DNA of 64,000 nucleotides from positions 2,581,001 to 2,645,000 of the forward strand of contig NZ_CP015039.1 in the NCBI RefSeq assembly GCF_002079305.1, written 5' to 3'. Below the pieces are notes generated by a model. That model did not search any database. It worked only from the letters and a program-made list of their open reading frames with translations, and was not told where the DNA came from. This stretch comes from Rhodovulum sp. P5 (lineage in GTDB: Bacteria; Pseudomonadota; Alphaproteobacteria; Rhodobacterales; Rhodobacteraceae). Within the stretch, counting starts at the first letter, position 1. Each line of letters opens with the position of its first letter. The position numbers and the translations under genes were made by a program. This document shows positions 8,788-18,066 of this stretch, piece after piece.

Positions 8788-8824
8788 TGTCAATAAATAA
8801 TTCAGAGTGATTTATTTATTGACA
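8788..8824. promoter_or_regulatory. Perfect inverted repeat, probable ROK operator with divergent -35 elements
   Basis: TGTCAATAAATAA (8788-8800) is repeated inverted as TTATTTATTGACA (8812-8824) with an 11-base spacer. The site is very AT-rich against its surroundings and is centred between the binding-protein gene and the ROK gene. Each arm ends in a TTGACA hexamer pointing outward, so one regulator dimer could cover the -35 regions of both divergent promoters. The -10 elements are not obvious. It resembles operators described for ROK/NagC-type repressors in length and symmetry. Confidence 0.75.
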
Positions 8825-8874
8825 GATGTGGCGTGACCTCGCCATCCTTGGGGCAAGCCGAACAGGAGATCGAC

Positions 8875-10080
8875 GTGGAGAAGGTGGAGCCGCAACTGAC
8901 CGTACCGATCCGCGGGTCGAGCCAGAGCGGCATGCGCGCCCATAATGAGCGGCTGGTTCTGACCTTGCTGCGCCGCCACGGGCCGCAACCCAAGGCGCAG
9001 ATCGCGCGCACGACGGGGCTGTCGGCGCAAACGGTGTCGGTCATCATGCGGCGGCTTGAGGAGGACGGGCTGCTGGTGCGCGGCGCGCCGATGCGGGGCC
9101 GGGTGGGGCAGCCCTCGGTCCCGATGGCGCTTGCCCCCGATGGGGCGCTGTTCTTCGGTCTGAAGGTCGGGCGGCGCAGCCTTGAACTGGTCCTGATGGA
9201 TTTCATGGGCCATGTCCGGGACCGCCGGCAGGAACGGCACCGCTATCCGACGCCGGACGGCACGGTCAGCTTTGCCCGCCGGGCTGTGGTGGAAATCATG
9301 GCCGCGCTTGACCCCGCGCTCGGTGCCCGGCTTTCCGGCATGGGCATCGCCTTGCCGTTTCAGTTGTGGGACTGGGCCGAGCCCATCGGGGCGCCCCAGG
9401 ACGAGATGTCGGCCTGGCGCACCCGTGACATCCGGGCGGAACTGGAGGCCGCGCTGGGCCTGCCGGTGTTCCTGCAAAACGACGCGTCATCGGCATGCGG
9501 GGCGGAACTGGTCCTGGGTACCGCGGACCTGCCCGCCAATGTGCTGCATGTCTTCGTGGGTTATTTCATCGGTGGCGGCGTGGTGCTGAACGGCAGTCTT
9601 TTCACCGGAAGCAAGGGCAATGCCGGGGCGCTGGGCTCACTTCCCGTGCTGGCTGCCGACGGAACGCGCCGCCAGTTGATCGAACTGGCCTCTCTGGCCA
9701 CGCTGGAGCGCATGCTGGAGGCCACCGGGGTCTCTGCCGGGACGCTATGGGCGTCGCCCGACCGGTGGGAGGTCGATACGCTGATCCTGACCGACTGGCT
9801 GGAAGGGGCCGCAAACGGGCTTGCCCAGGCTGTCGCCGCGGCCTGCGCGGTCATCGATTTCGAGATGGTGCTGATCGACGGCTGGCTGCCGCCCGAGATC
9901 CGGGCCTGCCTCGTGCGTCGCACGCAGGAGGCCTATGCCGGGATGAACCGCGCCGGCCTGACCCCGGTGGCGATTGCCGAGGGCACCATCGGCCCCCATG
10001 CGCGATCACTGGGCGCGGCCTGCCTTGCCCTGTCAGAGCGGTTCTTGGTGGACCAGAACGTGCTGTTGCGCGACGCCTGA
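8875..10080 (+). CDS. frcR: ROK-family transcriptional regulator of the sugar operon
   Basis: About 401 residues: an N-terminal winged helix-turn-helix (about residues 15-75, including RTTGLSAQTVSVIMRRLEEDGL) followed by a ROK sugar-kinase-like domain with the FLQNDASSACGAE segment. I see no CxCGxxGC-type zinc motif after the GNAGALGSLP stretch, where many ROK proteins carry it. GTG at 8875 follows an AGGAGA ribosome site; a GTG 14 codons upstream lacks one. Divergent from the binding-protein gene across a perfect inverted repeat, so it most likely represses the transport operon until a sugar or sugar phosphate binds. The symbol frcR is by context. Confidence 0.88.
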   Translation: MEKVEPQLTVPIRGSSQSGMRAHNERLVLTLLRRHGPQPKAQIARTTGLSAQTVSVIMRRLEEDGLLVRGAPMRGRVGQPSVPMALAPDGALFFGLKVGRRSLELVLMDFMGHVRDRRQERHRYPTPDGTVSFARRAVVEIMAALDPALGARLSGMGIALPFQLWDWAEPIGAPQDEMSAWRTRDIRAELEAALGLPVFLQNDASSACGAELVLGTADLPANVLHVFVGYFIGGGVVLNGSLFTGSKGNAGALGSLPVLAADGTRRQLIELASLATLERMLEATGVSAGTLWASPDRWEVDTLILTDWLEGAANGLAQAVAAACAVIDFEMVLIDGWLPPEIRACLVRRTQEAYAGMNRAGLTPVAIAEGTIGPHARSLGAACLALSERFLVDQNVLLRDA

Positions 10081-10090
10081 GCGTTCGCGG

Positions 10091-12019
10091 TCAGGCGCGC
10101 TTGGCCGCGGCGTCGGAGGCGTCCAGAACTTCCAGCACCTTCGCCTCGATATCCGGGGCGTTCATCTTGGCAGAGGCATACATGTCCGCGGGGCTGGCAT
10201 GGTCGATGAAGGTGTCGGGAAGGACCATGGAGCGGTATTTCAGCCCACTGTCGAAAATGCCGTTTTCGGCCAGGAGATGCGCGACATGGCTGCCGAAGCC
10301 GCCGACGGCGCCTTCCTCGATGGTGATCAGCGCCTCATGGTCGCGGGCAAGGCGCAGGATCAGCTCCTCGTCCAGCGGCTTGGCAAAGCGGGCATCGGCG
10401 ATGGTGGGCGTGATGCCCTTGGCGGCGAGCGCCTGTGCCGCCTCGTTCACCTCTTTCAGCCGGGCGCCGAAATTCAGGATCGCCACGCGCGACCCTTCGC
10501 GGATCATCCGGCCCTTGCCGATTTCCAGCGGAACGCCCTTTTCGGGAAGCTCCACCCCCACGCCTTCGCCCCGCGGGAAGCGGAAGGCGATGGGCCCCTC
10601 GTCATGGGCGACGGCGGTGGCAACCATATGCACCAGTTCGGCCTCGTCCGCGGCGGCCATCACCACCATGCCCGGCAGGTTGGCCAGAAACGCGATGTCA
10701 TAGCTGCCCGCATGGGTCGCGCCATCGGCGCCGACAAGCCCGGCCCGGTCGATGGCAAAGCGCACCGGCAGGCGCTGGATCGCCACGTCATGCACGATCT
10801 GGTCGTATCCGCGTTGCAGGAAGGTGGAATAGATCGCGCAGAACGGTTTCTGCCCGCCTGCGGCCAGCGCCGCGGAAAAGGTCACCGCGTGCTGTTCCGC
10901 GATCCCCACGTCGAAGGTGCGTTCGGGGAAGCGTTCGGCGAACAGGTTCAGACCGGTGCCGTCGGGCATCGCCGCGGTCACGCCCACGACCTTGCGGTCG
11001 GCCCGCGCCTCGGCAATCAGGGCGTTGGCAAAGACCTTGGTGTAGGAGGGGGCATTGGCGGGCGTCTTCTTTTGCTCACCCGTCGCGATGTCAAAGCGCG
11101 ACACGCCGTGGCAGCGGTCGGCGGCGGCCTCCGCCGGGGCATAGCCCTTGCCCTTCTGCGTGATGACATGCAGCAGCATCGGCCCGGTGGCCCGGGTCTT
11201 CACCGTGCGCAGGATCGACAGCAACTGGTCAAGATCGTGCCCGTCGATCGGGCCGACATAGGAAAAGCCCAGCTCCTCGAACATGGTGCCGCCGACCGTG
11301 ACATGCTTGATCAGGTCCTTGGCACGCTTGGCGCTTTCCTGCAGCGGGCCCGGCAGATGGCGCACCGCGCCCTTGGCGATGGCCTTGAATTCCTGGAACG
11401 GTGCGCCGGTATAAAGCCGGTTGAGGTAGGTCGACATCGCGCCCACCGGCGGGGCGATGGACATCTCGTTGTCGTTCAGGATCACCACCATCCGCGATTT
11501 CAGATGGCCCGCATGGTTCAGCGCCTCGAACGCCATGCCGCCGGTCAGCGCCCCGTCGCCGATCACCGCGATGGCATCGCCAACGCCGGCTTCGGGCGCC
11601 GTGCCCAGATCGCGCGCCACCGCATAGCCCAGCGCCGCCGAGATCGAGGTGGAACTGTGACCCGCCCCGAAGGCGTCGTATTCGCTTTCCGACCGCTTGG
11701 TGAAGCCCGAGAGCCCCCCCTTCTGGCGCAGGGTGCGGATACGGTCGCGCCGCCCGGTCAGGATCTTGTGGGGATAGCACTGGTGGCTGACATCCCAGAT
11801 CAGCCGGTCGCGCGGCGTGTCGAACACCGCGTGCAGCGCCAGCGTCAGTTCGATAACCCCAAGCCCGGCACCCAGATGGCCGCCGGTCTCCGACACCGCC
11901 GCGATGGTTTCCTGCCGCAACTCCTCGGCAAGCTGCCTCAGTTCGGCGTCCGAGAAACCTTTCAGGTCGGCAGGGCTGGACACACGATCCAGAAGCGGGG
12001 TGACGGGGCGGTTACTCAC
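10091..12019 (-). CDS. dxs: 1-deoxy-D-xylulose-5-phosphate synthase
   Basis: First enzyme of the MEP isoprenoid pathway: thiamine-diphosphate-dependent condensation of pyruvate and glyceraldehyde 3-phosphate. 642 residues, normal length. Visible are the ThDP/Mg motif region [18 protein letters not shown] through NDNEMSI, the DRAG segment, [15 protein letters not shown] and the C-terminal transketolase-like domain. Start is GTG 12019, preceded by GGAGGG; the longer upstream frame is a shadow of ispA. It follows ispA by about 30 bases on the same strand, forming the xseB-ispA-dxs cluster seen in related bacteria and joining precursor and prenyl-chain synthesis. Confidence 0.97.
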   Translation of the reverse strand: MSNRPVTPLLDRVSSPADLKGFSDAELRQLAEELRQETIAAVSETGGHLGAGLGVIELTLALHAVFDTPRDRLIWDVSHQCYPHKILTGRRDRIRTLRQKGGLSGFTKRSESEYDAFGAGHSSTSISAALGYAVARDLGTAPEAGVGDAIAVIGDGALTGGMAFEALNHAGHLKSRMVVILNDNEMSIAPPVGAMSTYLNRLYTGAPFQEFKAIAKGAVRHLPGPLQESAKRAKDLIKHVTVGGTMFEELGFSYVGPIDGHDLDQLLSILRTVKTRATGPMLLHVITQKGKGYAPAEAAADRCHGVSRFDIATGEQKKTPANAPSYTKVFANALIAEARADRKVVGVTAAMPDGTGLNLFAERFPERTFDVGIAEQHAVTFSAALAAGGQKPFCAIYSTFLQRGYDQIVHDVAIQRLPVRFAIDRAGLVGADGATHAGSYDIAFLANLPGMVVMAAADEAELVHMVATAVAHDEGPIAFRFPRGEGVGVELPEKGVPLEIGKGRMIREGSRVAILNFGARLKEVNEAAQALAAKGITPTIADARFAKPLDEELILRLARDHEALITIEEGAVGGFGSHVAHLLAENGIFDSGLKYRSMVLPDTFIDHASPADMYASAKMNAPDIEAKVLEVLDASDAAAKRA

Positions 12020-12050
12020 AGTACGGGCCCTCCGGGGCTGTCGGCGCGAT

Positions 12051-12920
12051 TCAGGTCTCGCGCGCAATAACGAAGCGGGCCGTTGCCCGCAAGGTATCGG
12101 CCTTTTCGCCAAAGGGGGCGAGGGCGTCTTCGGCCTCTTCGACCAGCGCCTTGGCGCGGGCCTTGGCCCCGTCGAGGCCCAGCAGCGACACGAAGGTCGC
12201 CTTGCCGGCATCCGCATCCTTTTGCACGCGCTTGCCGGTCTTGGCCACGTCGCCCTCCACATCAAGGATGTCGTCGGCGATCTGGAAGGCAAGGCCCAGC
12301 GCGGTGGAATAGGCAGACAAGGGCGCGATATCGGCCTGGCCCAGCCGTGCCCCGGCTTCGGCCGACCAGCGGATCAGCGCGCCGGTCTTGTTGGCCTGCA
12401 ACTCGGTGATCTCGTCCAGCGTCAGCGGGCGGCCGGCGGTTTCGGCGGCGATGTCCTGCGCCTGCCCCAGCACCATGCCATCGATGCCAGAGGCCCGCGC
12501 CATCGTCGCGACAAGGTCGATCCGCACCGCGGGGTCGGGGTGGCAACTTTCATCCGCCAGAAACTCGAATGCCAGCGTCTGCAACGCGTCGCCGACCAGA
12601 AGCGCCGTGCCGTCATCCCATTTCACATGCACGGTGGGCTGGCCGCGGCGCAGGTCGTCGTCGTCCATGCAGGGCATGTCGTCATGCACAAGGCTGTAGG
12701 CATGCACGGCCTCGATGGCGGCGGCGGCGTGCACCGACTGCTCCGGCCCGATTCCGTAAAGCGCGGCCCCTTCCATCACAAGAAAGCCGCGCAGGCGTTT
12801 GCCCCCGGCCACGGCGTAGCGCATGCCGTGGGTCACGGGCTGATCGGCGCGGTTTTCAAGGGACGTCATCAACCGCGCCTCGATCCGCGCGGCGGCGGCC
12901 TTCAACTGGGTCTGGAACAT
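12051..12920 (-). CDS. ispA: Farnesyl diphosphate synthase (short-chain polyprenyl synthase)
   Basis: Condenses isopentenyl diphosphate onto dimethylallyl or geranyl diphosphate to give farnesyl diphosphate, precursor of undecaprenyl carriers, quinones and other isoprenoids. 289 residues with the first Asp-rich motif [15 protein letters not shown], the GGKRLRGF segment and the second Asp-rich motif [11 protein letters not shown] at 12920 begins four bases after the xseB stop; 17 upstream codons in the frame overlap xseB and are not needed. Cotranscribed with xseB and dxs. Confidence 0.96.
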   Translation of the reverse strand: MFQTQLKAAAARIEARLMTSLENRADQPVTHGMRYAVAGGKRLRGFLVMEGAALYGIGPEQSVHAAAAIEAVHAYSLVHDDMPCMDDDDLRRGQPTVHVKWDDGTALLVGDALQTLAFEFLADESCHPDPAVRIDLVATMARASGIDGMVLGQAQDIAAETAGRPLTLDEITELQANKTGALIRWSAEAGARLGQADIAPLSAYSTALGLAFQIADDILDVEGDVAKTGKRVQKDADAGKATFVSLLGLDGAKARAKALVEEAEDALAPFGEKADTLRATARFVIARET

Positions 12921-12924
12921 GGGA

Positions 12925-13167
12925 TCAGAGACCTTCGACAGGGGCGGTGCCCGTGGGTGTGCCCTCGGCATCCAGCTTGATGGCCTCGACCTTTTCCTCG
13001 GCCTCTTTCAGCTTGGCCTCGCAATGGCGCTTCAGCTTCGCGGCATGTTCGGAAAGCGTGATCGACTCTTCCAGCGGCACCTCGCCCTTTTCCAGCGCGG
13101 AGACCGCCGATTCCAGCGCCGCCATCGCCTCTTCGAAGCTCATCTCGGTGATCTTCTTCTCGCTCAT
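12925..13167 (-). CDS. xseB: Exodeoxyribonuclease VII small subunit
   Basis: 80-residue helical subunit of exonuclease VII, which digests single-stranded DNA together with XseA. The sequence has the family core SFEEAMAALESAVSALEKGEVPLEES cut here into recognisable pieces: SFEEAMAALESAV, LEKGEVPLEES and LKRHCEAKLKEAEEKVE. Its ATG at 13167 overlaps the stop of the deacetylase-family gene upstream (ATGA), and ispA begins four bases after its stop, so the three are probably translated from one message. XseA is not in the window. Confidence 0.95.
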   Translation of the reverse strand: MSEKKITEMSFEEAMAALESAVSALEKGEVPLEESITLSEHAAKLKRHCEAKLKEAEEKVEAIKLDAEGTPTGTAPVEGL

Positions 13168-14099
13168 GCCCCCCGCTCCATCAGAACGCCCACATGGGCC
13201 GCGACGCTCGCGGCCAGTGCGTCAAGATCATATCCGCCTTCGAGTGTCGAGACCAACCGCCCCCCGCAATGGGTCTCCGCGATGTCGCAGAGCCGCTCGG
13301 TGATCCATGTGAAATCGGCCTCGCGCAGGTGAAGCTGGGCCAGCGGGTCGGCGGTGTGGGCGTCGAACCCGGCCGAGACGAGCAGCAACTCCGGCGCGAA
13401 GTCCGCCAGCCGCGGTAGGACGTGGTGCTCCACCTCGGCCCGGAAGCGTGCGCCATCGGTCTGGGCGGGCAGGGGCAGGTTCAGCACGTTGTCATGGGCG
13501 CCGGTTTCGTCCGCCGCCCCCGTGAAGGGGTAGAACGGCGCCTGGTGGGTCGAGATGAAAAGCGCGTTCGGTTCGTCCCACAGCACGTCCTGCGTGCCGT
13601 TGCCGTGATGCACGTCGAAATCCACCACCGCGACGCGGGACAGACCGTGCCGGTCCAGCGCGTATTTGGTGCCGATCGCCACGGTCGAAAACAGGCAAAA
13701 CCCCATCGCGCGGGTCTTCTCCGCATGGTGGCCCGGTGGGCGGACGGCGGCAAAGGCGTTCGCCACCTCGCCCGCCATCACCATGTCGATGGCCCGCAGA
13801 TGGGCCCCCACGACGCGCAAGGCGGCCCGCATCGACCCCGGAGAAACATGGGTGTCTGGGTCGAGAGAGACCGAACCCGCCTTTGGGATCGCGGCGCGCA
13901 GCTTGTCGATATAGCCCTGCGGATGGGCGCGCAGGATCTCGGCCTCATCGGCCAGGGGCGCGGTTTCGCGGACAAGGGCGGAAAACCTCTCGGTCGTCAG
14001 CGCCTCGTTCACGGCCTCCAGCCGGGCGACGCGTTCGGGGTGCCCCGGCGGTGTGACATGGCCAAGGCAGTCGGGATGGGTGATCAGCGCGGTTGTCAT
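13164..14099 (-). CDS. Histone deacetylase family protein (class II/AcuC-like hydrolase)
   Basis: Zinc amidohydrolase of the histone-deacetylase/acetylpolyamine amidohydrolase superfamily, about 311 residues. Catalytic and metal signatures are present: RPPGHHAEK (tandem active-site His), DFDVHHGNGTQ (Asp and His zinc ligands), SAGFDAH (Asp ligand) and a C-terminal EGGYD. Bacterial members act on small acetylated molecules or acetyl-lysine; the substrate here is unknown. Start ATG 14099. It overlaps xseB (ATGA) and so sits at the head of the xseB-ispA-dxs run, a common arrangement in Rhodobacterales. Confidence 0.93.
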   Translation of the reverse strand: MTTALITHPDCLGHVTPPGHPERVARLEAVNEALTTERFSALVRETAPLADEAEILRAHPQGYIDKLRAAIPKAGSVSLDPDTHVSPGSMRAALRVVGAHLRAIDMVMAGEVANAFAAVRPPGHHAEKTRAMGFCLFSTVAIGTKYALDRHGLSRVAVVDFDVHHGNGTQDVLWDEPNALFISTHQAPFYPFTGAADETGAHDNVLNLPLPAQTDGARFRAEVEHHVLPRLADFAPELLLVSAGFDAHTADPLAQLHLREADFTWITERLCDIAETHCGGRLVSTLEGGYDLDALAASVAAHVGVLMERGA

Positions 14100-14138
14100 G
14101 CGCGAAAGGCTAGGGGCGCGGGGGCGACCCCGCAACCG

Positions 14139-14843
14139 TCAATCGGGGGCCAGCATGTAGCCCGCCCCGCGCACGGTCTGCAGATAGCGGGGCTGCTTGG
14201 GGTCTTCCTCGATCTTGCGGCGCAGGCGGGTGATCTGCACGTCGATGGCGCGTTCCTGCGCCTGCCCGCCATCGCGGCCCAGTTCCTCGACCAGCGTTGT
14301 CCGGCTGACGGCCTCGCCCGGGCAGGCGGAAAAGATACGCATCAGTTGCGCCTCGGTCGCGGTCAGGCGCACGCGTTCCTCGCCCTGCCACAACTCGCCG
14401 CGGCCGATGTCATAGCGCACCGGGCCCAGATGCAGCACCTTGGGCAGCCGCGCTTCGTCCCGCGCATGGGGCAGGCGGCGCAGGATCGCGTTGATCCGCA
14501 GCAGCAGTTCCTTCGGCTCGAACGGCTTGGGCAGATAGTCGTCGGCCCCGGCTTCCAGCCCCTCGATGCGATCCGTGGTTTCGCCCCGGGCCGTCAACAG
14601 CAGGATCGGCGTTGAAATCTCGCGCCGAAGTGCGCGGGTAAAGCTGATCCCGTCTTCCTCTGGCATCATCACGTCCAGCACGATCAGGTCGAATTCCAGC
14701 CCGGCCAGCAATTTGCGGGCATGGGCGGCATCGCGCGCGGCGCTGACCCAAAAGCCGTTGCGCACAAGAAACTTGCGCAGCAATTCGCGAATCCGGGCAT
14801 CGTCATCGACGATCAGCAGGTGGATTTCGGTTTCGGCATTCAT
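14139..14843 (-). CDS. petR: OmpR-family response regulator (PetR-like)
   Basis: 234 residues: receiver domain (acidic pocket D13-D15, phosphoacceptor D57 in LIVLDVMMPEEDG, conserved Lys in LPKPFEP) and a C-terminal OmpR-type winged helix (RAIDVQITRLRRKIEEDP, TVRGAGYML). The gene is coupled to the MarR-type gene by ATGA at 14840-14843 and lies divergent to ilvE, the organisation of petP-petR in Rhodobacter relatives, where this pair was described upstream of the cytochrome bc1 genes. No histidine kinase is adjacent. Target genes cannot be read from the window. Confidence 0.92.
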   Translation of the reverse strand: MNAETEIHLLIVDDDARIRELLRKFLVRNGFWVSAARDAAHARKLLAGLEFDLIVLDVMMPEEDGISFTRALRREISTPILLLTARGETTDRIEGLEAGADDYLPKPFEPKELLLRINAILRRLPHARDEARLPKVLHLGPVRYDIGRGELWQGEERVRLTATEAQLMRIFSACPGEAVSRTTLVEELGRDGGQAQERAIDVQITRLRRKIEEDPKQPRYLQTVRGAGYMLAPD

Positions 14844-15355
14844 TTCCCGCCATCCGACAGGCGATTGAAATGGCGGCGCATCTCCGGGTCCATCATCGCC
14901 TCCAGCACCTCGCGAAATCCGGCCACGGCGCTGGGGCCGGCGGCGCGATAGGCCTCGCGCATCCGTTCCCGCTGGGCGGTGGACAGTTCGTGTTCCAGCG
15001 CCGCGCCGCTCTCGGTCAGATACAGGTGACGCTCGCGCTTGTCGCGGTTGCCCACCCGGCTTTCGACCAGCCCGTCCTCGATCAGGCTGCGCAACACGCG
15101 GTTCAGCGACTGTTTCGTCACGCCGAGGATCGACAGCAGGTTGTTCACCGTGGTGCCCGGCGCCCGGTGGATGAAGTGGATCGCCCGGTGATGGGCGCGG
15201 CCATAGCCGTATTCTTCGAGAATGCGGTCGGGATCGGCGGTGAAGCCGCGATAGGCGAAGAACATCGCCTCGATTCCCTTCCGAAGCTGTTCGTCGGTCA
15301 GATAAAGCAGGCTTTCGCCGCTTTTCTTCGTAATTGCGGACGTCCCTTGCGCCAT
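14840..15355 (-). CDS. petP: MarR-family regulator (PetP-like)
   Basis: 171-residue winged-helix protein of the MarR family: GYGRAHHRAIHFIHRAPGT region, HTH LSILGVTKQSLNRVLRSL and the wing with VESRVGNRDKRERHLYLT. Start at ATG 15355 with a purine-rich GGGGTGGGA ahead; an upstream extension in frame is not supported. Overlaps petR (ATGA). Known in Rhodobacter as petP, essential together with petR. Likely autoregulated or acting on envelope or energy genes; this cannot be seen here. It is divergent from ilvE with a 185-base gap holding the promoters of both. Confidence 0.92.
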   Translation of the reverse strand: MAQGTSAITKKSGESLLYLTDEQLRKGIEAMFFAYRGFTADPDRILEEYGYGRAHHRAIHFIHRAPGTTVNNLLSILGVTKQSLNRVLRSLIEDGLVESRVGNRDKRERHLYLTESGAALEHELSTAQRERMREAYRAAGPSAVAGFREVLEAMMDPEMRRHFNRLSDGGK

Positions 15356-15540
15356 GATCCCACCCCGCAGGTTTGCATTCCGATCAATTGTTAAGCGATC
15401 ATATGTCAGCCTTGTTGACTTTCCAAGACTCAACTGATAGCCATCCGTGAAATTAGCGCAACATTATGTCCGTTTCGGACCTAGGTTGCGCAACTTTCGT
15501 AAAAGCAACGCCGCGAGAGGCAAGAGGAAGGACTACAGCC

Positions 15541-16407
15541 ATGGCTGGCTACGACGACCGGGACGGCTTTATCTGGATGGATGGGAAACTGGTGCCTTGG
15601 CGCGACGCCAATGTGCACATCCTGACCCATGCGATGCATTACGCCTCCTCGGTATTCGAGGGGGAGCGGGCCTATGGCGGCAAGATCTTCAAATCGGTCG
15701 AACATTCGGAACGGCTGCGGTTCTCTGCCAGCCAGATCGATTTCGAGGTCCCCTACACGGTCGAGGAAATCGAGGCCGCGAAATACGAGGTCATGAAGGC
15801 CAACAACCTGACCGACGCCTATGTCCGTGCGGTCGCGTGGCGCGGTGCGGGGGAAGACATGGGGGTCGCCTCCGCGCGCAACCCGGTGCGCATGGCCGTC
15901 GCGGTCTGGGAATGGGGTGCCTATTACGGCGATGCCAAGATGAAAGGCGCCAAACTGGACATTTCCAAGTGGAAGCGGCCCAGCCCCGAGACGATCCCGA
16001 GTGCTGCCAAGGCCGCCGGGCTCTACATGATCTGCACCATGTCCAAGCATGCGGCAGAGGCCAAGGGCTGTTCGGACGCGATGATGTTCGACTATCGCGG
16101 CTATGTGGCCGAGGCGACCGGCGCCAACATCTTCTTCGTCAAGGATGGCGAGGTGCACACGCCCAAGCCCGACTGCTTCCTGAACGGGATCACCCGGCAG
16201 ACAGTCATCGGCATGCTGAAAGACCGTCAGGTCAAGGTGCATGAACGCCATATCGAACCCGGTGAGCTGGAAGGGTTCGAACAGTGCTGGCTGACCGGCA
16301 CGGCGGCAGAGGTCACGCCGGTGGGCCAGATCGGCGACTACAACTTCGAAGTCGGTGCCCTGACCCGCGAAATGTCGAACGCCTACGAGACGCTGGTGCG
16401 CGCCTGA
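15541..16407 (+). CDS. ilvE: Branched-chain amino acid aminotransferase
   Basis: PLP fold-type IV aminotransferase that makes leucine, isoleucine and valine from their 2-oxoacids using glutamate. 288 residues. N-terminal FEGERAYGGKIFK, the probable PLP-binding Lys157 in SAAKAAGLYM, and the cofactor-binding YRGYVAEATGANIFFV and CWLTGTAAEVTPV segments are present. ATG 15541 follows an AGGAAGG ribosome site; codons upstream in frame are not conserved-looking. Divergent from petP. A D-amino-acid transaminase or ADC lyase is the family alternative, but the substrate loops fit IlvE. Confidence 0.94.
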   Translation: MAGYDDRDGFIWMDGKLVPWRDANVHILTHAMHYASSVFEGERAYGGKIFKSVEHSERLRFSASQIDFEVPYTVEEIEAAKYEVMKANNLTDAYVRAVAWRGAGEDMGVASARNPVRMAVAVWEWGAYYGDAKMKGAKLDISKWKRPSPETIPSAAKAAGLYMICTMSKHAAEAKGCSDAMMFDYRGYVAEATGANIFFVKDGEVHTPKPDCFLNGITRQTVIGMLKDRQVKVHERHIEPGELEGFEQCWLTGTAAEVTPVGQIGDYNFEVGALTREMSNAYETLVRA

Positions 16408-16510
16408 TCCGGGCCCGGACTGCGACGCAGGGCAGAACTGCCCTGCGTTCTTGACTTGTCAGACCGCCTGAGCCTCTATGCCCGCGATTTTCAGGCAAGG
16501 CAGTTCTCTT

Positions 16511-17923
16511 ATGGCACCCAAATTCGGAACAAGCGGGCTTCGCGGTCTGGTGACGGACCTGACGCCCGATCTTGTCGGCCGCTACACGCGGGCCTTCGTG
16601 GCGGCCTGTCCTGTCGGGGACAGCATTTTCGTCGGCCGCGACCTGCGCGACTCCTCCCCCCGAATTGCGGGCGACGTGATCGCGGCGGTGCGCGCCGCTG
16701 GCAAGCGGGCCGTCGACTGCGGGGCGCTGCCCACCCCGGCGCTGGCGCTGGCGGCCATGGGGCAGGGCGCGGGCGCGGTGATGGTCACGGGCAGCCACAT
16801 TCCCGCGGACCGGAACGGGCTGAAATTCTACCTGCCGACGGGCGAGATTTCAAAAGCCGACGAACAGGCCATCGCGCAGAGTTTCGCATGCGAAACTTTT
16901 GCCGCGTCGGGGGCGCAGGGCGCGCTGGCGGCCGATCCGAAGGCCCTGTCCGACTATGTCGGGCGCTATGCGCAGGCTTTTGGCGCGGATGCCCTGGCGG
17001 GGCTGAAGATCGGCGTTTATCAGCATTCCTCCGTCGCCCGCGACGCGATGATGGACGTGGTGCAGGCCCTGGGGGGGCAGGCGCTGCCGCTGGCCTTTTC
17101 CGATCACTTCATCCCCGTCGATACCGAGGCCGTGGATGCCGATACCCGCGCGATGCTTGCGGGGTGGTGCGCGGATCACGGGCTGGACGCGGTGATTTCC
17201 ACAGATGGCGACGCCGACCGGCCGATGCTGACCGATGCCAACGGGCGCGTGGTGCCCGGCGATGTCATGGGCATCGTCACGGCGCGCGCGCTGGGCGCCC
17301 GGGCGGTCTGCACGCCGGTGTCGTCCAACAGCATGGTCGCGCGTCTGCCAGAGTTCGACACCGTGCGGCTGACCCGGATCGGATCGCCCTTCGTCATCGC
17401 CGCGATGGAAGAGATCCTCGCCACCGATCCCGCCGCCCCGGTCGTGGGGTTCGAGGCGAATGGCGGGTTCCTGCTGGGCTTCACGGCCCATCGGCCGGCC
17501 GGCGCGCTGCCACCGCTGATGACGCGCGATTCCCTTTTGCCCATCGTGGCGGTGCTGTCCGCGGCCCGGGCTGCGGGGGGCGGGGTGGCCGATCTGCTTG
17601 CCGGTTTGCCCGCCCGGCGCACCGCCGCGGACCGGCTGCAAGGCGTGGCGACAGAGGCCTCGGCCGACTTCCTTACCGGGCTGAAGGCCGATCCGAACGC
17701 CCGCGCCGAGTTCTTCGCGCCCGCGGGGGCAGAGACGTCGTGTGACCTGACCGACGGGCTGCGCGTGACGTTTGAGGGCGGCGATATCGTGCATCTGCGC
17801 CCCTCCGGCAACGCGCCGGAGTTTCGGGTTTATACCGAGTCGGAAAGCACCGACCGGGCAGAGGCGTTGCTGGCCACCTTCCTCGACCGGGTTGCCGTCC
17901 GTCTGATCGGCGCTCTGGCGTAA
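16511..17923 (+). CDS. Phosphohexomutase (phosphomannomutase/phosphoglucomutase family)
   Basis: Alpha-D-phosphohexomutase of about 470 residues. The four active-site elements are in order: the catalytic serine loop TGSHIPADRNG, the metal loop STDGDADRP, the sugar-binding loop GFEANGG, and the phosphate loop RPSGNAPEFR. It interconverts hexose 1- and 6-phosphates, feeding nucleotide sugars for LPS and exopolysaccharide. ManB, Pgm and GlmM share these motifs; FEANGG favours phosphomannomutase but is not decisive. Start placed at ATG 16511, which puts KFGTSGLRG at the usual N-terminal position; an ATG 11 codons upstream is possible. Confidence 0.9.
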   Translation: MAPKFGTSGLRGLVTDLTPDLVGRYTRAFVAACPVGDSIFVGRDLRDSSPRIAGDVIAAVRAAGKRAVDCGALPTPALALAAMGQGAGAVMVTGSHIPADRNGLKFYLPTGEISKADEQAIAQSFACETFAASGAQGALAADPKALSDYVGRYAQAFGADALAGLKIGVYQHSSVARDAMMDVVQALGGQALPLAFSDHFIPVDTEAVDADTRAMLAGWCADHGLDAVISTDGDADRPMLTDANGRVVPGDVMGIVTARALGARAVCTPVSSNSMVARLPEFDTVRLTRIGSPFVIAAMEEILATDPAAPVVGFEANGGFLLGFTAHRPAGALPPLMTRDSLLPIVAVLSAARAAGGGVADLLAGLPARRTAADRLQGVATEASADFLTGLKADPNARAEFFAPAGAETSCDLTDGLRVTFEGGDIVHLRPSGNAPEFRVYTESESTDRAEALLATFLDRVAVRLIGALA

Positions 17924-17960
17924 ACCCATCTCCGGAAGACCTTTGATCGGCGCTCCGGCG
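17905..17960 (+). repeat. Short imperfect direct repeat at the end of the mutase gene
   Basis: TGATCGGCGCTCTGGCG (17905-17921, the last codons of the mutase) recurs as TGATCGGCGCTCCGGCG at 17944-17960, with 16 of 17 identical bases, just after the stop. It could be a small duplication. The rest of the 143-base gap up to 18067 is GC-rich with no gene. Confidence 0.5.
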
Positions 17961-18066
17961 ATGGCGCTGCGGGGCTGCCGCCCCTTTGCTCCGCGCCGCA
18001 GGCTTCGGCGCGAACGGCGATGGTTCGAACTGTGCGCGAGGTTTTGGGACGTGGTGCAAGACGTTT

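Noticed and set aside
18015..18040. A GGTTCGAAC sequence resembling a tRNA T-loop
   Set aside because: The flanking bases do not pair into a T-stem and no acceptor or anticodon stem can be found around it.
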